The notes under the pieces are model-generated. The model saw only the letters and a program-made list of their open reading frames with translations. It did no database searches and was not told where the DNA came from. A stretch of 55,670 nucleotides of DNA, taken from contig NZ_LJHU01000041.1 of assembly GCF_001295975.1 (NCBI RefSeq), forward strand, positions 1-55,670, read 5' to 3'. The position numbers and the translations under genes are program-made. Below are positions 32,283 to 40,762 of the stretch, one piece after another. Position 1 is the stretch's first letter; every line of letters starts with the position of its first letter. The stretch is from Brevundimonas sp. AAP58 (GTDB taxonomy: Bacteria; Pseudomonadota; Alphaproteobacteria; Caulobacterales; Caulobacteraceae).

Positions 32283-33419
32283 GTGACCGCAGTCGTCCAG
32301 ATGCAGACCTACCGCCACGACGAGGATACGGCGTCCAGCGCTTCTCGCCTTCTTGACCTGGCGCGGTCAAAGACAACGGAGGATCGCCGTCGTCTGCTGC
32401 TCGGCATCACCGCCCTGTGCGACGCGACACCACCAGGGACCGAGGCCTCGCCTCTGCTCGGCGACATCTTCATGATCCTGGCCCGCCAGGCCGAGCGCGA
32501 TATCCGCAAGGCCCTGTCCGAGGCCCTGGCCCCCGCCGAATGGGCCCCGCCCGCTCTTGTGGCCATGCTGGCGCTCGACGAGATCGAGATCGCACGCCCG
32601 GTCATCGCCAGAAGTCCCTTGCTGAAGGATCAGGACCTGCTGCGTGTCCTGGTCGAGGCCACCGTCGAACATCAGATCGAGGTCGCCCGCCGTCCGCACC
32701 TCTCCAGCCAGGTCGCCGACGCCATCATCGACCGGGGCGAGCCCGCCACTTTGACCGCCCTTGCTGGCAATCGGACCGCCGAGGTCTCCGAGCGCGCGCT
32801 GGAACGCCTGATCGATCACTCCCGCCGGATCGCCGCGCTCCGTGCGCCCCTCACACGTCACCCGCGTCTGAACGACCAGCTCGCCACCCAGCTCTATCAT
32901 TATGTCGGCCAGGCGCTGCGCGAAGCCATCGGCGAACGCTTTCGCGTCGATGAAGCGAAACTGGCCACCGCCATCGACACCGCGACGACGAAGGTTCAAC
33001 CGCAGAAGGCCGAGCCCAAAGGAATCGAGGAGGCCGCCAGCGTCGTCGAGCGCGATGAAATGGAGCGCCGCCTTGTCGCCAAGCTGCAAGCGGGCGGTCA
33101 GCTTCGCGCCGGCTTTCTGATCCGCGCCGTGCGCGAAAAGCGCCTTGGCCTGTTCGAACATGGCATCGCAGCCCTGTCGGGTTTCACCCTCGCCCAGGTC
33201 CGCGCCGCCATCCTGCGCCCCTCGGCGGACGCGCTGTATCTCTTATGCGCCTCGGTCGGCATCGATCGCGCCGTCTTCCCGGCCGTGCTCGATGAAATCC
33301 GCAAGCTGTCGGACGGTTGGCCTGGCGAGGGCGACGTCGGCGTCCATGGCCGAACCAGCCTGCCTCCATCGGCCGCCGCCCGCGAGTTCCGCGCCCTGAT
33401 GGGTCATATTGGCGAGTGA
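32283..33419 (+). CDS. DUF2336 domain protein (paralog 2)
   Basis: 378 aa from GTG 32283; the frame is open to 32154 but the extra residues look like untranslated leader. All-helical, with DUF2336-like segments DIRKALSEALAPAEWAPPAL, QIEVARRPHLSSQVADAI and the paralog signature LIRAVREKRLGLFEHGIAAL, also seen in the protein at 24952. A Lys/Glu-rich linker (about 235-255) breaks the helical array. Function unknown. A possible start at ATG 32301 cannot be excluded. Confidence 0.82.
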   Translation: MTAVVQMQTYRHDEDTASSASRLLDLARSKTTEDRRRLLLGITALCDATPPGTEASPLLGDIFMILARQAERDIRKALSEALAPAEWAPPALVAMLALDEIEIARPVIARSPLLKDQDLLRVLVEATVEHQIEVARRPHLSSQVADAIIDRGEPATLTALAGNRTAEVSERALERLIDHSRRIAALRAPLTRHPRLNDQLATQLYHYVGQALREAIGERFRVDEAKLATAIDTATTKVQPQKAEPKGIEEAASVVERDEMERRLVAKLQAGGQLRAGFLIRAVREKRLGLFEHGIAALSGFTLAQVRAAILRPSADALYLLCASVGIDRAVFPAVLDEIRKLSDGWPGEGDVGVHGRTSLPPSAAAREFRALMGHIGE

Positions 33420-33473
33420 TCGCGGCGCGCTCCGCCGTTTGACTTCGCCGGTCCCCTCGGTTCACCTCGCCGG

Positions 33474-34247
33474 GTGACCACTTCCTCTCCCCGCATCGCC
33501 GTCTGCGCCAGCGAACGGCCCGAGGCCCAGGCCGCGCGCGAGCGGCTGGTCGATCGCTATGGCTCCGTCCCTGAGGCCGAGGCCGATGTCATCGTCGCGC
33601 TGGGCGGCGACGGCTTCATGCTGGAGACGCTGCACACCAACCTGAGCCGCCGCACGCCGGTCTACGGCATGAACCGGGGCTCGGTCGGCTTCCTGATGAA
33701 CGACTATGAGGAAGATGGCCTGATCGAACGCATCGCCGCCGCCGGGCGCGCCGTCATCCATCCGCTTCAGATGGACGCCTGGACCGAGGCCGGGCAGGCC
33801 CAGTCGGGTCTGGCCATCAACGAGGTCTCCCTGCTGCGCCAGACCCGCCAGTCCGCCAAGCTGAAGATCAGCGTGGACGGCAAGGTGCGACTGGAGGAAC
33901 TGACGTGCGACGGCTGTCTGGTGGCCACACCCGCAGGCTCCACCGCCTACAATCTTTCAGCCCACGGCCCCATCATTCCACTCGACGCCCGCATGCTGGC
34001 CCTGACGCCCATCAGCGCCTTTCGGCCCCGCCGTTGGCGCGGAGCCCTGCTGTCGCATCGGGCGAGGGTGGAGTTCGAGGTTCTGGAAGCCGACAAACGG
34101 CCTGTCAGCGCCGTGGCCGACAGTCTGGAGATCCGGCGCGTCGTGCGCGTAGCGGTCAAGGAGCGTCGCGACATCGCCCTGACCATGCTGTTCGACGCCG
34201 GCCGCTCCTTCGAAGAGCGCGTGCTGGCCGAGCAGTTCACGGCCTGA
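33474..34247 (+). CDS. nadK: NAD kinase
   Basis: Phosphorylates NAD to NADP. 257 aa, the short form common in alphaproteobacteria. Signature motifs are ALGGDGFML with GGDG at 44-47 (catalytic Asp46), [13 protein letters not shown], and the C-terminal [17 protein letters not shown]. Start is GTG 33474; the next gene upstream ends 54 bases before it. The Hpt gene follows about 100 bases downstream. Confidence 0.93.
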   Translation: MTTSSPRIAVCASERPEAQAARERLVDRYGSVPEAEADVIVALGGDGFMLETLHTNLSRRTPVYGMNRGSVGFLMNDYEEDGLIERIAAAGRAVIHPLQMDAWTEAGQAQSGLAINEVSLLRQTRQSAKLKISVDGKVRLEELTCDGCLVATPAGSTAYNLSAHGPIIPLDARMLALTPISAFRPRRWRGALLSHRARVEFEVLEADKRPVSAVADSLEIRRVVRVAVKERRDIALTMLFDAGRSFEERVLAEQFTA

Positions 34248-34350
34248 TTCGACCGGCAAACCGCTTGCGCTTTTCCGGATCAGGCTCCGGGTCACGGTTT
34301 CTTAGGGCGTTCGGTGCACTCTGCGGCAGACTAGTCTCTAGGAGCGTCCC

Positions 34351-34830
34351 GTGAGTAATCCGGCCCAGGTCATTCGTCCCCCGAACGTTCTCCGTGCCAA
34401 GGTCGGCGGTGGGTTCGGCGGCATCAACGCCGACGCCATCGCCAAGGCGGAAGAGGCGTTGAAGGCCATGTCGACCCAGTTCGGCCAGTGGCTGCAGGAC
34501 GAGATTACCAAACTTGATGCCGCCCAGGCCGCGGTCCGAACAGAGGGCTACACCCCGCAGACCGCTGAGGGCATCTATTTCCGCGCCCACGATCTGAAGG
34601 GGCTTGGAACAACCTATCAGTATCCGCTCGTCACGCGGCTGGCCGGCTCCTTGTGCAAGCTGTTGGACGATCCGGCCAAGCGTATGGGCGCGCCCCTCAT
34701 GCTGATCGACGCCCACATCGACGCCATCCGCGCTGTCGTCCGTGACCAGATCCAGACTGACGACCATCCGACAGGCCGTGTCCTGGCCGAGACCCTGGAA
34801 GCCAAGGTCGCAGCACACCGCGCGGGTTAG
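34351..34830 (+). CDS. Hpt-domain phosphotransfer protein
   Basis: 159 aa. The core four-helix Hpt motif is YFRAHDLKGLG with phospho-acceptor His80, followed by VTRLAGSLCKLLDD. No receiver or kinase domain is attached, so it is a stand-alone phosphotransfer module that shuttles phosphate between a histidine kinase and a response regulator encoded elsewhere. The N-terminal 25 residues are unstructured-looking. GTG 34351 follows AGGAGC (34340-34345). No two-component partner is in the window. Confidence 0.85.
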   Translation: MSNPAQVIRPPNVLRAKVGGGFGGINADAIAKAEEALKAMSTQFGQWLQDEITKLDAAQAAVRTEGYTPQTAEGIYFRAHDLKGLGTTYQYPLVTRLAGSLCKLLDDPAKRMGAPLMLIDAHIDAIRAVVRDQIQTDDHPTGRVLAETLEAKVAAHRAG

Positions 34831-34888
34831 ACTCCGAGAGGGGCGAGCCTTTAGACTCGCGAGGCTGGGTTAGGCTCCACGGGAACGC

Positions 34889-34917
34889 TGGACAGTCTCA
34901 TACCGCTCCCCTATAGA
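34889..34917 (+). promoter_or_regulatory. Promoter of tRNA-Phe gene
   Basis: TGGACA (34889-34894) and TATAGA (34912-34917) with an exact 17-base spacer, placing transcription start near 34924, about 30 bases before the tRNA. Good match to the housekeeping sigma consensus. Confidence 0.6.
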
Positions 34918-34955
34918 CCCCGCTCCCGCGCCACCGGATTGCTCCGGAACGCTGC

Positions 34956-35031
34956 GCCTGGATAGCTCAGTTGGTAGAGCAGCGGATTGAAAATCCGCGT
35001 GTCGGTGGTTCGAATCCGCCTCCAGGCACCA
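34956..35031 (+). tRNA. tRNA-Phe (GAA)
   Basis: 76 nt cloverleaf. The acceptor GCCTGGA pairs with TCCAGGC, discriminator A then CCA encoded (35029-35031). D-arm has GCTCAGTTGGTAGAGC. The anticodon stem GCGGA/TCCGC encloses loop TTGAAAA with anticodon GAA. T-arm carries GGTTCGAATCC. Preceded by a consensus-like promoter. Confidence 0.97.
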
Positions 35032-35444
35032 CACCCTCTCTTTTGGTCATCGCGCGACTTCAGACACCGGGTTCGGGGTCGATTAAACTAACGCCGAAAT
35101 GCAGCACGGGTGCGACATTGCGGCTCTTCAGCGTGCCTTCTCGCCCAAGGGGCGAAAAGCGCCTTTGCGCCCTTGACGCTCTGGTATCGGTTCGCCAAAG
35201 GAGCTTGACCGCTTTCTTTGCGTGAGCGGCCGAACGCTTGCCGAATTTCAATTCCACGGTGTTCGACCACTTCGCCGAAGGGGCCCCGAACGGGGCAACC
35301 GGATGCGACAGAAGGCGTTTCGGCGTTCGGTCACTTTCGGCCGGTCGGCGGGACACAACCGTTTTCATTCTGGGCCGTTGCGCACTGACGCGCCTCGGCT
35401 CTTGGGTTCCACGAGTCAGACCAACAAGCAGGAACTGGCGACAC
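35032..35444 (+). other. Geneless leader upstream of exbB with stem-loops
   Basis: 413 bases between tRNA-Phe and exbB hold no convincing protein gene, although the exbB frame stays open back to 35238. Short hairpins are visible: TCGCCC-AAG-GGGCGA at 35141-35155, overlapping an alternative GGCG-AAAAG-CGCC pairing to 35163, and GCCCC-GAAC-GGGGC at 35283-35296. They could make a long structured 5' leader or hide a small RNA. No Fur-like palindrome is clear to me. Confidence 0.35.
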
Positions 35445-36338
35445 ATGCAAAAGACCAACATTCTTCTCGCTCTGGCCGGCGCCGCCGTCCTGATGGCGAG
35501 CTCGCCGGCTCTGGCCCAGGCCCCGGCCGCTCCGGCCGCTGAAGCTACGGCCGCCGCCGCCCCGGCCGCTGACGCTGCCGCTCCGGCTGCCGAAGCCACC
35601 TCTTCCGAGGACCCGACCACCGTCGCCGAAGCCGCGGGTGGTGGTCATGGCGGCAGCCTCACCCCGATCTCGATGTTCATGATCGCTCACCCGGTCGTGC
35701 AGGTCGTCATGATCGGTCTGCTGCTAGCCTCGATCTTCACGTGGACCCTGCTGATCATCAAGCTGATCGAGTTCGCGGGTGTGAACAGCAAGACCAACCG
35801 CTTCCTCGAGAACTTCCGTCAGGCCCGCACCATCGCGGACATGCGCAAGGTCGCGACCGCGGACGAGTATGACGGCAACCCGCTGGCCGACATGGCTGCC
35901 GCCGCCACCGAGGAAGTCGAACTGGCTCGCCAGTCGGGTCTGTCGGTCACGGGCGAGCACCGCGACAGCACGATCGCTCGCGCCAGCACTGCCGTCGCCG
36001 CGGTTCAGTCGGGCATCGCCGGCCGTCTGTCGGGCGGCCAGCAGTTCCTGGCCTCGACCGGTTCGGGTGGTCCGTTCATCGGCCTGTTCGGCACGGTGTA
36101 CGGGATCATGAACTCCTTCATCGGTATCGCCGAGTCGAACACGACCAACCTGGCCGTCGTGGCTCCGGGTATCGCCGAGGCCCTGCTGGCCACCGGCATC
36201 GGCCTGTTCGCGGCCATCCCGGCGGTTATCTTCTATAACTACTTCAACACCCGCATCGCCGCCTATGGCACGCGCGCCGACGGCTTCCAGGCCGAGCTGC
36301 TGAACGGCATCTCGCGTCAGCTCGACAAGGGAGCATAA
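35445..36338 (+). CDS. exbB: ExbB/TolQ-family proton channel with N-terminal signal
   Basis: 297 aa from ATG 35445 (AGGA upstream). A signal peptide (QKTNILLALAGAAVLMASS, ending ALAQ) and an Ala/Pro-rich periplasmic stretch precede three helices at about 80-105, 205-228 and 250-275. The motor core TGSGGPFIGLFGTVYGIMNSFI and APGIAEALLATGIGLFAAIPAV are the ExbB signature. ExbB with ExbD uses the proton gradient to energise TonB. Heads exbB-exbD-tonB with spacings of 5 and 6 bases. The N-terminal extension is common in alphaproteobacterial ExbB. Confidence 0.93.
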   Translation: MQKTNILLALAGAAVLMASSPALAQAPAAPAAEATAAAAPAADAAAPAAEATSSEDPTTVAEAAGGGHGGSLTPISMFMIAHPVVQVVMIGLLLASIFTWTLLIIKLIEFAGVNSKTNRFLENFRQARTIADMRKVATADEYDGNPLADMAAAATEEVELARQSGLSVTGEHRDSTIARASTAVAAVQSGIAGRLSGGQQFLASTGSGGPFIGLFGTVYGIMNSFIGIAESNTTNLAVVAPGIAEALLATGIGLFAAIPAVIFYNYFNTRIAAYGTRADGFQAELLNGISRQLDKGA

Positions 36339-36343
36339 CGCGG

Positions 36344-36778
36344 ATGGCCGCCAAACTTTCAGGCGGCGGTGGCGGCAGGCATGTCGAACAGAACGCCGAG
36401 ATCAACGTCACGCCGTTCGTCGACGTCATGCTCGTCCTTCTCATCATCTTCATGGTGGCGGCTCCGCTCGCCACCGTGTCGGTGGAAGTGAAGCTGCCGC
36501 GAGCCGTGGCCCCGCCGCAAGTGAACCCGCCCAAGCCGGTGTTCATCTCGATCCAGAACGACGGCGACGTCTTCCTGGGTGACTTCCGGTCAAGCCCGGC
36601 GGCGCTGGGTGATGACCTGAGGACGCAGATCCGGACGCGCAATCCTGAAGAGGAGCGGATCTACATCCGTGCCGACCAGCAGACGCGCTATGGTGACTTC
36701 ATGCAGGTCATGAACGCCCTGCAGGACAACGGCTTCTACTCCGTCGCCCTGGTCGGCGAAGATACCACGCCGCAGTAG
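36344..36778 (+). CDS. exbD: ExbD-family biopolymer transport protein
   Basis: 144 aa with one N-terminal membrane helix. The signature INVTPFVDVMLVLLIIFMV contains the proton-coupling Asp of ExbD. The periplasmic domain has VFISIQNDGDVFLGD and a C-terminal IYIRADQQTRYGDFMQVMNALQD. Works with ExbB, encoded five bases upstream, to drive TonB. ATG 36344 follows AAGGGAG. Confidence 0.94.
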   Translation: MAAKLSGGGGGRHVEQNAEINVTPFVDVMLVLLIIFMVAAPLATVSVEVKLPRAVAPPQVNPPKPVFISIQNDGDVFLGDFRSSPAALGDDLRTQIRTRNPEEERIYIRADQQTRYGDFMQVMNALQDNGFYSVALVGEDTTPQ

Positions 36779-36784
36779 GTCCCC

Positions 36785-37504
36785 ATGACAGACACACCCG
36801 TCGAGTATCATCGCAGCCGTTATGACGCCCCCAAGCGGAAGGGCTTCATGGGGGTCTCGCTGCAGGTATGGCTGATCGCGCTCGCGGTCGTCGCCATCAT
36901 GTTCAGTGTTCTGATCTTCTATCTGCAGTCGGCCCGCTTCGAGCTGAAGGAGTTCAACTACACGGACGAAGCCGTGGACGTGGAGATCGTTGAACCGGTC
37001 CCTCCGCCTCCGCCTCCGCCGCCACCGCCGCCTCCGCCGGACACGCCCCCGCCGCCCAAGCTGCAGGTGCGGGAACCGGTCATCAACACCCAGGCCCCTC
37101 CGCCGCCGATCACGCTTCCGCTTGAGCCGACGAAGAAGGAGGACCGGGTCGAATACACGGGCCCGCCCGTGATCGTCCCCGGCCCGCCGCCGCCGCCGGC
37201 CCCGCCGGCTCCGGTCCGGCCTCCGGTGATCACCGACCCGAGCTGGTCCCGCCAGCCGGTGCCGGAGTATCCCGAGCGCGCTCTGGAGCGTGGCATCTCG
37301 GGTAGCGCGGATCTGAGCTGCACGGTCAACCCGAACGGCTCGGTCAGCGGTTGCACCGTGGTGTCGGAAACTCCGTCGGGTGCCGGCTTCGGTCGCGCGG
37401 CTCTGTCGGCAGCTCGCTCGGCCCGCCTGTCGCCCCGTTCGGTCGATGGTGTGGCCACCGGCGGTACGGTCCGGTTCACGGTCCGCTTCAACCTGCCGGA
37501 TTGA
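36785..37504 (+). CDS. tonB: TonB-family energy transducer with ExbBD
   Basis: 239 aa. Cytoplasmic N-terminus, one membrane helix (about 22-45), then a long Pro-rich periplasmic stretch starting VEPVPPPPPPPPPPP and a C-terminal TonB domain (YPERALERGISGSADLSCTV, VSETPSGAGFGRAAL). Transmits motor energy to outer-membrane receptors. It is the third gene of the exbB-exbD-tonB operon and is ended by a strong terminator. Closely related to the solitary TonB at 23101. Confidence 0.93.
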   Translation: MTDTPVEYHRSRYDAPKRKGFMGVSLQVWLIALAVVAIMFSVLIFYLQSARFELKEFNYTDEAVDVEIVEPVPPPPPPPPPPPPPDTPPPPKLQVREPVINTQAPPPPITLPLEPTKKEDRVEYTGPPVIVPGPPPPPAPPAPVRPPVITDPSWSRQPVPEYPERALERGISGSADLSCTVNPNGSVSGCTVVSETPSGAGFGRAALSAARSARLSPRSVDGVATGGTVRFTVRFNLPD

Positions 37505-37528
37505 TCCTCGGATCGTTCACAACGACAG

Positions 37529-37565
37529 ACGCCCCGGAGGGAGACCTCCGGGGCGTTTTTCTTTT
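37529..37565 (+). terminator. Rho-independent terminator after tonB
   Basis: A 12-bp perfect stem (ACGCCCCGGAGG / CCTCCGGGGCGT) with loop GAGA at 37541-37544 is followed by TTTTCTTTT. It ends the exbB-exbD-tonB transcript. Confidence 0.92.
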
Positions 37566-37586
37566 CTGCCTTGTCGGGCTCCATGC

Positions 37587-37615
37587 TTGATCGCGGGACG
37601 GGCAGAAGCTAGACA
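37587..37615 (+). promoter_or_regulatory. Candidate promoter of tRNA-His gene
   Basis: TTGATC (37587-37592) and TAGACA (37610-37615) with a 17-base spacer, about 30 bases upstream of the tRNA. Same geometry as the promoter of the tRNA-Phe gene; the -10 is only moderate. Confidence 0.5.
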
Positions 37616-37646
37616 CGCGCCTCCCACACGCCCTTGGGCGTCATGT

Positions 37647-37723
37647 GCAGCCTTAGCTCAGCTGGTTAGAGCGCCGGTTTGTGGAGCCGGAGGTCCTCGG
37701 TTCGATCCCGAGAGGCTGTACCA
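37647..37723 (+). tRNA. tRNA-His (GTG), alphaproteobacterial type
   Basis: 77 nt including encoded CCA (37721-37723). Anticodon stem CCGGT/GCCGG encloses loop TTGTGGA with anticodon GTG (37681-37683). The acceptor is GCAGCCT with AGGCTGT, giving G1 opposite U72, and the discriminator at 37720 is A. Most bacteria have an extra G-1 paired with C73; here the base before G1 is U, so no G-1:C73 pair can form. This matches the alternative identity known for an alphaproteobacterial clade. Confidence 0.96.
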
Positions 37724-37738
37724 CTTCCTCCACCGCCG

Positions 37739-39502
37739 TCAGGCGTCCTCGGTCGATGCGTCTTCGCCCAAGGGCGCAGTATCGGCGACAGGTCGGTGCC
37801 GACACCGCTCGAGAGGCGTCTCCATAGCCTCGAGCGCTTCGACCGTCGCTCGGCGACCGGCCTCCACGACCGGATCGTAGACCTTCCAGTCACGGATGTC
37901 GGAGCCCTCGGGCATCGGCAGGATCAGGAGGTCCGCCTCGGCGCGGGTGTCGTCCATCTCGGCGTCCGTGGTGATCGTGGCCGAGCGCATCAGGATGGAC
38001 ACGATCGGCGGCCCCTTCTTCCAGGCCCCTGAGGCGATCCAGCGCCACCAGGACGGCGGGTTTTCGAGCGCATGCGGGTCGACGCCGCGCGCCTGTGACA
38101 TGTCCACGCCGATGATTGGCCCGGCGTTCAGCTGGCGCATCACGTCGGTCGGGAAGTTCTTGATCACGGCCCCGTCGACCAGCACCTGGCCGTCCATCAC
38201 GACTGGCGGCATGACGCCGGGGATGGAGATCGATGCGCGCATGGCCCGGCGCAGCAGCCCGCGCCGATGCACCTCGACGCGGCCTGTGGTCAGGTTCGAC
38301 GACACGGCGAAGAAGGGGAGGGGCATGTCGGCAATGTCGACGTCGCCGTAGGCTTCCTCCAGCAGACCGGCGACCTTCTTCGCCCGCGTCATCGCGATCA
38401 TGGGAAAGGCGAGGTCCGACAGCGGGTCAGACTTGACGAAGGCGCGGCGGATGCGGGCGTCCAGCTCTTCGTCGGTCCAGCCGAGCGCGGGTCCGGCGGC
38501 GATCACCGCCCCCATCGAGGCCCCGCCCAGGAAGTCGAAACAGATTCCGGCCTCGTGCAGGGCCTTGATAGCCCCGATGTGGGCATAGGCCCGGGCCCCG
38601 CCGCCGGACAGGACCAGGCCCACGGCCGTCCCCGTGATGATCCGGGCGATCCGGCCGGCATCGTTCGCGTCGCCTTCGACCACGTGGAACCAGCGTCCGG
38701 GCTCGACCGCGTCCAGCCAGACCCGGGTGTTGGCCGGCCGCCGCATCCGGGGATCGCGCAGCAGGATCAGATCGGTGAACTGCTGCAGACCGTGCGCGGT
38801 CTGTGCCGGAATGGATTTTGGTGGCGCGGTCAGGGCGTCGCCGACCACGAACAGCCGGTCGACCTGGCGGGCGCAGAGATTGGCCCAGGAGGGCTCGTCC
38901 AGTTCGGCGACGTAAAGGACAAAGTCGTGGGTGTCCTCCATGCGGGAGAACCAGTCCGATGCCGAGGACAGGGCCGAGTGGTCGATGACCTCGCAGGTGA
39001 AACCCTGTGCCTCGATCTGGGCGGCGACCCGCTCGACGAAGGCGCGGATCGGCCGGGCGCGCACGGAGATGAAGCCGAAGACGGACGGGTCGGTCTGGCC
39101 GGGCGCCCGTTCGCGGGCGCGTTGCAGCATCAGGCGCGACAGCTCGATCATGACTTCGGGCCGTGTCCGCACCGCCTCGAAAAAGTCGGCGCGCGGAAGG
39201 GCGAGGATCTCGGAATCGCGCAGCGCCACGACGCTGGCGGAGTGAGGCGTTCCGGCGATCAGGGCCATTTCGCCGACTGGCTCTCCCGGCTTGATGACGC
39301 CCAGGAACTGCGGCGTGTGGCCGTCCTCCTGCCGGAACACGCCCAGTCGGCCGGAGCGGACCAGATAGAGGCTGTCAGCCTCTTCACCGGCCTGGAACAG
39401 CAGTTCGCCGCCGGTCAGTGCGAACCAACTGGCCCGGGTGTTGCGGTCCTCGAAGACCTTGGCCAGCGCCGCTTCCAGAGTGTCGGGGCGATGAGGCGCC
39501 AT
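37739..39502 (-). CDS. Patatin-like phospholipase with cyclic-nucleotide-binding domain
   Basis: 587 aa of NTE type. The N-terminal cNMP-binding fold (about 30-115: LFQAGEEADSLYLVRSGRLG, PVGEMALIAG) precedes a linker and the catalytic patatin domain: oxyanion loop SGGGARAYAHIG (299-310), nucleophile Ser329 in GGASMG and Asp443 in VDGAV, forming a Ser-Asp dyad. It should hydrolyse phospholipid or lysophospholipid acyl chains. No signal peptide; membrane association is likely peripheral. The cNMP domain lacks a way to tell cAMP from cGMP here. Convergent with the tRNA-His gene. Confidence 0.92.
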   Translation of the reverse strand: MAPHRPDTLEAALAKVFEDRNTRASWFALTGGELLFQAGEEADSLYLVRSGRLGVFRQEDGHTPQFLGVIKPGEPVGEMALIAGTPHSASVVALRDSEILALPRADFFEAVRTRPEVMIELSRLMLQRARERAPGQTDPSVFGFISVRARPIRAFVERVAAQIEAQGFTCEVIDHSALSSASDWFSRMEDTHDFVLYVAELDEPSWANLCARQVDRLFVVGDALTAPPKSIPAQTAHGLQQFTDLILLRDPRMRRPANTRVWLDAVEPGRWFHVVEGDANDAGRIARIITGTAVGLVLSGGGARAYAHIGAIKALHEAGICFDFLGGASMGAVIAAGPALGWTDEELDARIRRAFVKSDPLSDLAFPMIAMTRAKKVAGLLEEAYGDVDIADMPLPFFAVSSNLTTGRVEVHRRGLLRRAMRASISIPGVMPPVVMDGQVLVDGAVIKNFPTDVMRQLNAGPIIGVDMSQARGVDPHALENPPSWWRWIASGAWKKGPPIVSILMRSATITTDAEMDDTRAEADLLILPMPEGSDIRDWKVYDPVVEAGRRATVEALEAMETPLERCRHRPVADTAPLGEDASTEDA

Positions 39503-39588
39503 GATCGGGTGTCGCCGGGCTGTGGCGCGGGGTTACCGCACAGGTCGATGGACCGAGTTAGAGGCGCTTTGGCGGCCGGTGCAAGGGC

Positions 39589-40680
39589 TCAGACCTGCCG
39601 CCGGAAGGCCGCGCCGTCGGCGTCGAACAGATGAGCGCGATCGGGCGCGATCCGCAGGGACAGGGCCTCGCCCACCGCGACCCGCACTTCGCCGGGCAGC
39701 TGGACGGTCAGGGTCTCGGCCGATCCCGCCACGGTGGCGTAGGCATAGGTGGCGGCACCCAGGCTCTCGACGAAGGTCGCGGTCGCGGCAACGGCATCGC
39801 CGGGACCATCGAGGCTCAGATGCTCGGGCCGGACGCCGAGCTGGACCGGCTGGCCGACCCGGGCCCCGGCTGCATCGACGCCCACCCGGACGGTCGCGCC
39901 GTCGGCGAGGCGAACGGTGGCCCCGGCCACCGAAGCCTCGACGATCTCGGCCGGGATCAGATTCATCTTGGGGCTACCGATGAACTCAGCCACGAAGCGG
40001 GTGCGGGGGTGATCATACAGCTCCAGCGGAGCGCCGACCTGTTCCACGACGCCGCCATTCAGCACCACGATCCGATCGGCCAGCGTCATGGCCTCCACCT
40101 GGTCGTGGGTAACGTAGATCATGGTGGTTTTCAGCCGCTGATGCAGGGCCGCGAACTCGTAGCGCATGCGAACCCTGAGCGCGGCGTCCAGGTTCGACAG
40201 CGGCTCGTCGAACAGGAAAACCTGCGGCTCGCGCACGATGGCCCGGCCGATGGCGACCCGCTGACGCTGGCCGCCGGACAGGGCCTTCGGTTTGCGATCG
40301 AGGTAGTCCGAGATGTTGAGGATATCGGCGGCGGCGGCCACTCGCCGGTCGATCTCGGTCTTCTGCGTCTTCGCGAGCGTCAGGCCGAACGCCATGTTCT
40401 GGCGCACCGTCATGTGCGGATAAAGCGCATAGGACTGGAACACCATGGCGACGCCCCGATCGGACGGCGACAGGGCGTTGACGGTGCGGCCGCCGATGGC
40501 AACCTCCCCGGTGTCGGGCTCTTCCAGCCCGGCGATGGCTCTCAGCAGGGTAGACTTGCCACAGCCGGACGGACCCACGAACACCACGAACTCGCCGTCG
40601 GCGACATCAAGATCGACGCCCTTCAGAACAGGCGTCGCGCCAAAGCTCTTGGTGATGCCGCGAAGGGCGACCTCGGCCAT
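39589..40680 (-). CDS. ugpC: ABC transporter ATP-binding protein, UgpC/MalK type
   Basis: 363 aa. The nucleotide-binding domain has Walker [10 protein letters not shown] (36-44), Q-loop [13 protein letters not shown], signature LSGGQRQRV, Walker [13 protein letters not shown] and switch VTHDQ. The C-terminal OB-fold regulatory domain (from about 235: [15 protein letters not shown]) marks the UgpC/MalK group of sugar or glycerol-phosphate importers. No permease or binding-protein gene lies nearby, so its partners are elsewhere. The name ugpC rests on family likeness, not on proven substrate. Confidence 0.88.
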   Translation of the reverse strand: MAEVALRGITKSFGATPVLKGVDLDVADGEFVVFVGPSGCGKSTLLRAIAGLEEPDTGEVAIGGRTVNALSPSDRGVAMVFQSYALYPHMTVRQNMAFGLTLAKTQKTEIDRRVAAAADILNISDYLDRKPKALSGGQRQRVAIGRAIVREPQVFLFDEPLSNLDAALRVRMRYEFAALHQRLKTTMIYVTHDQVEAMTLADRIVVLNGGVVEQVGAPLELYDHPRTRFVAEFIGSPKMNLIPAEIVEASVAGATVRLADGATVRVGVDAAGARVGQPVQLGVRPEHLSLDGPGDAVAATATFVESLGAATYAYATVAGSAETLTVQLPGEVRVAVGEALSLRIAPDRAHLFDADGAAFRRQV

Positions 40681-40762
40681 ACTGTCGTTCCGTCCCGCTT
40701 ATCGTTGGGTGGACCGTAAACGGTTACAGCAACCAGGCAACTCCTCAGCCGGTGGGGAAAGC

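Noticed and set aside
36958..37584. Gly-rich minus-strand frame opposite tonB (GGGGGVSGGGGGG-like)
   Set aside because: It is the complement of the TonB proline codons, not a real glycine-rich protein.
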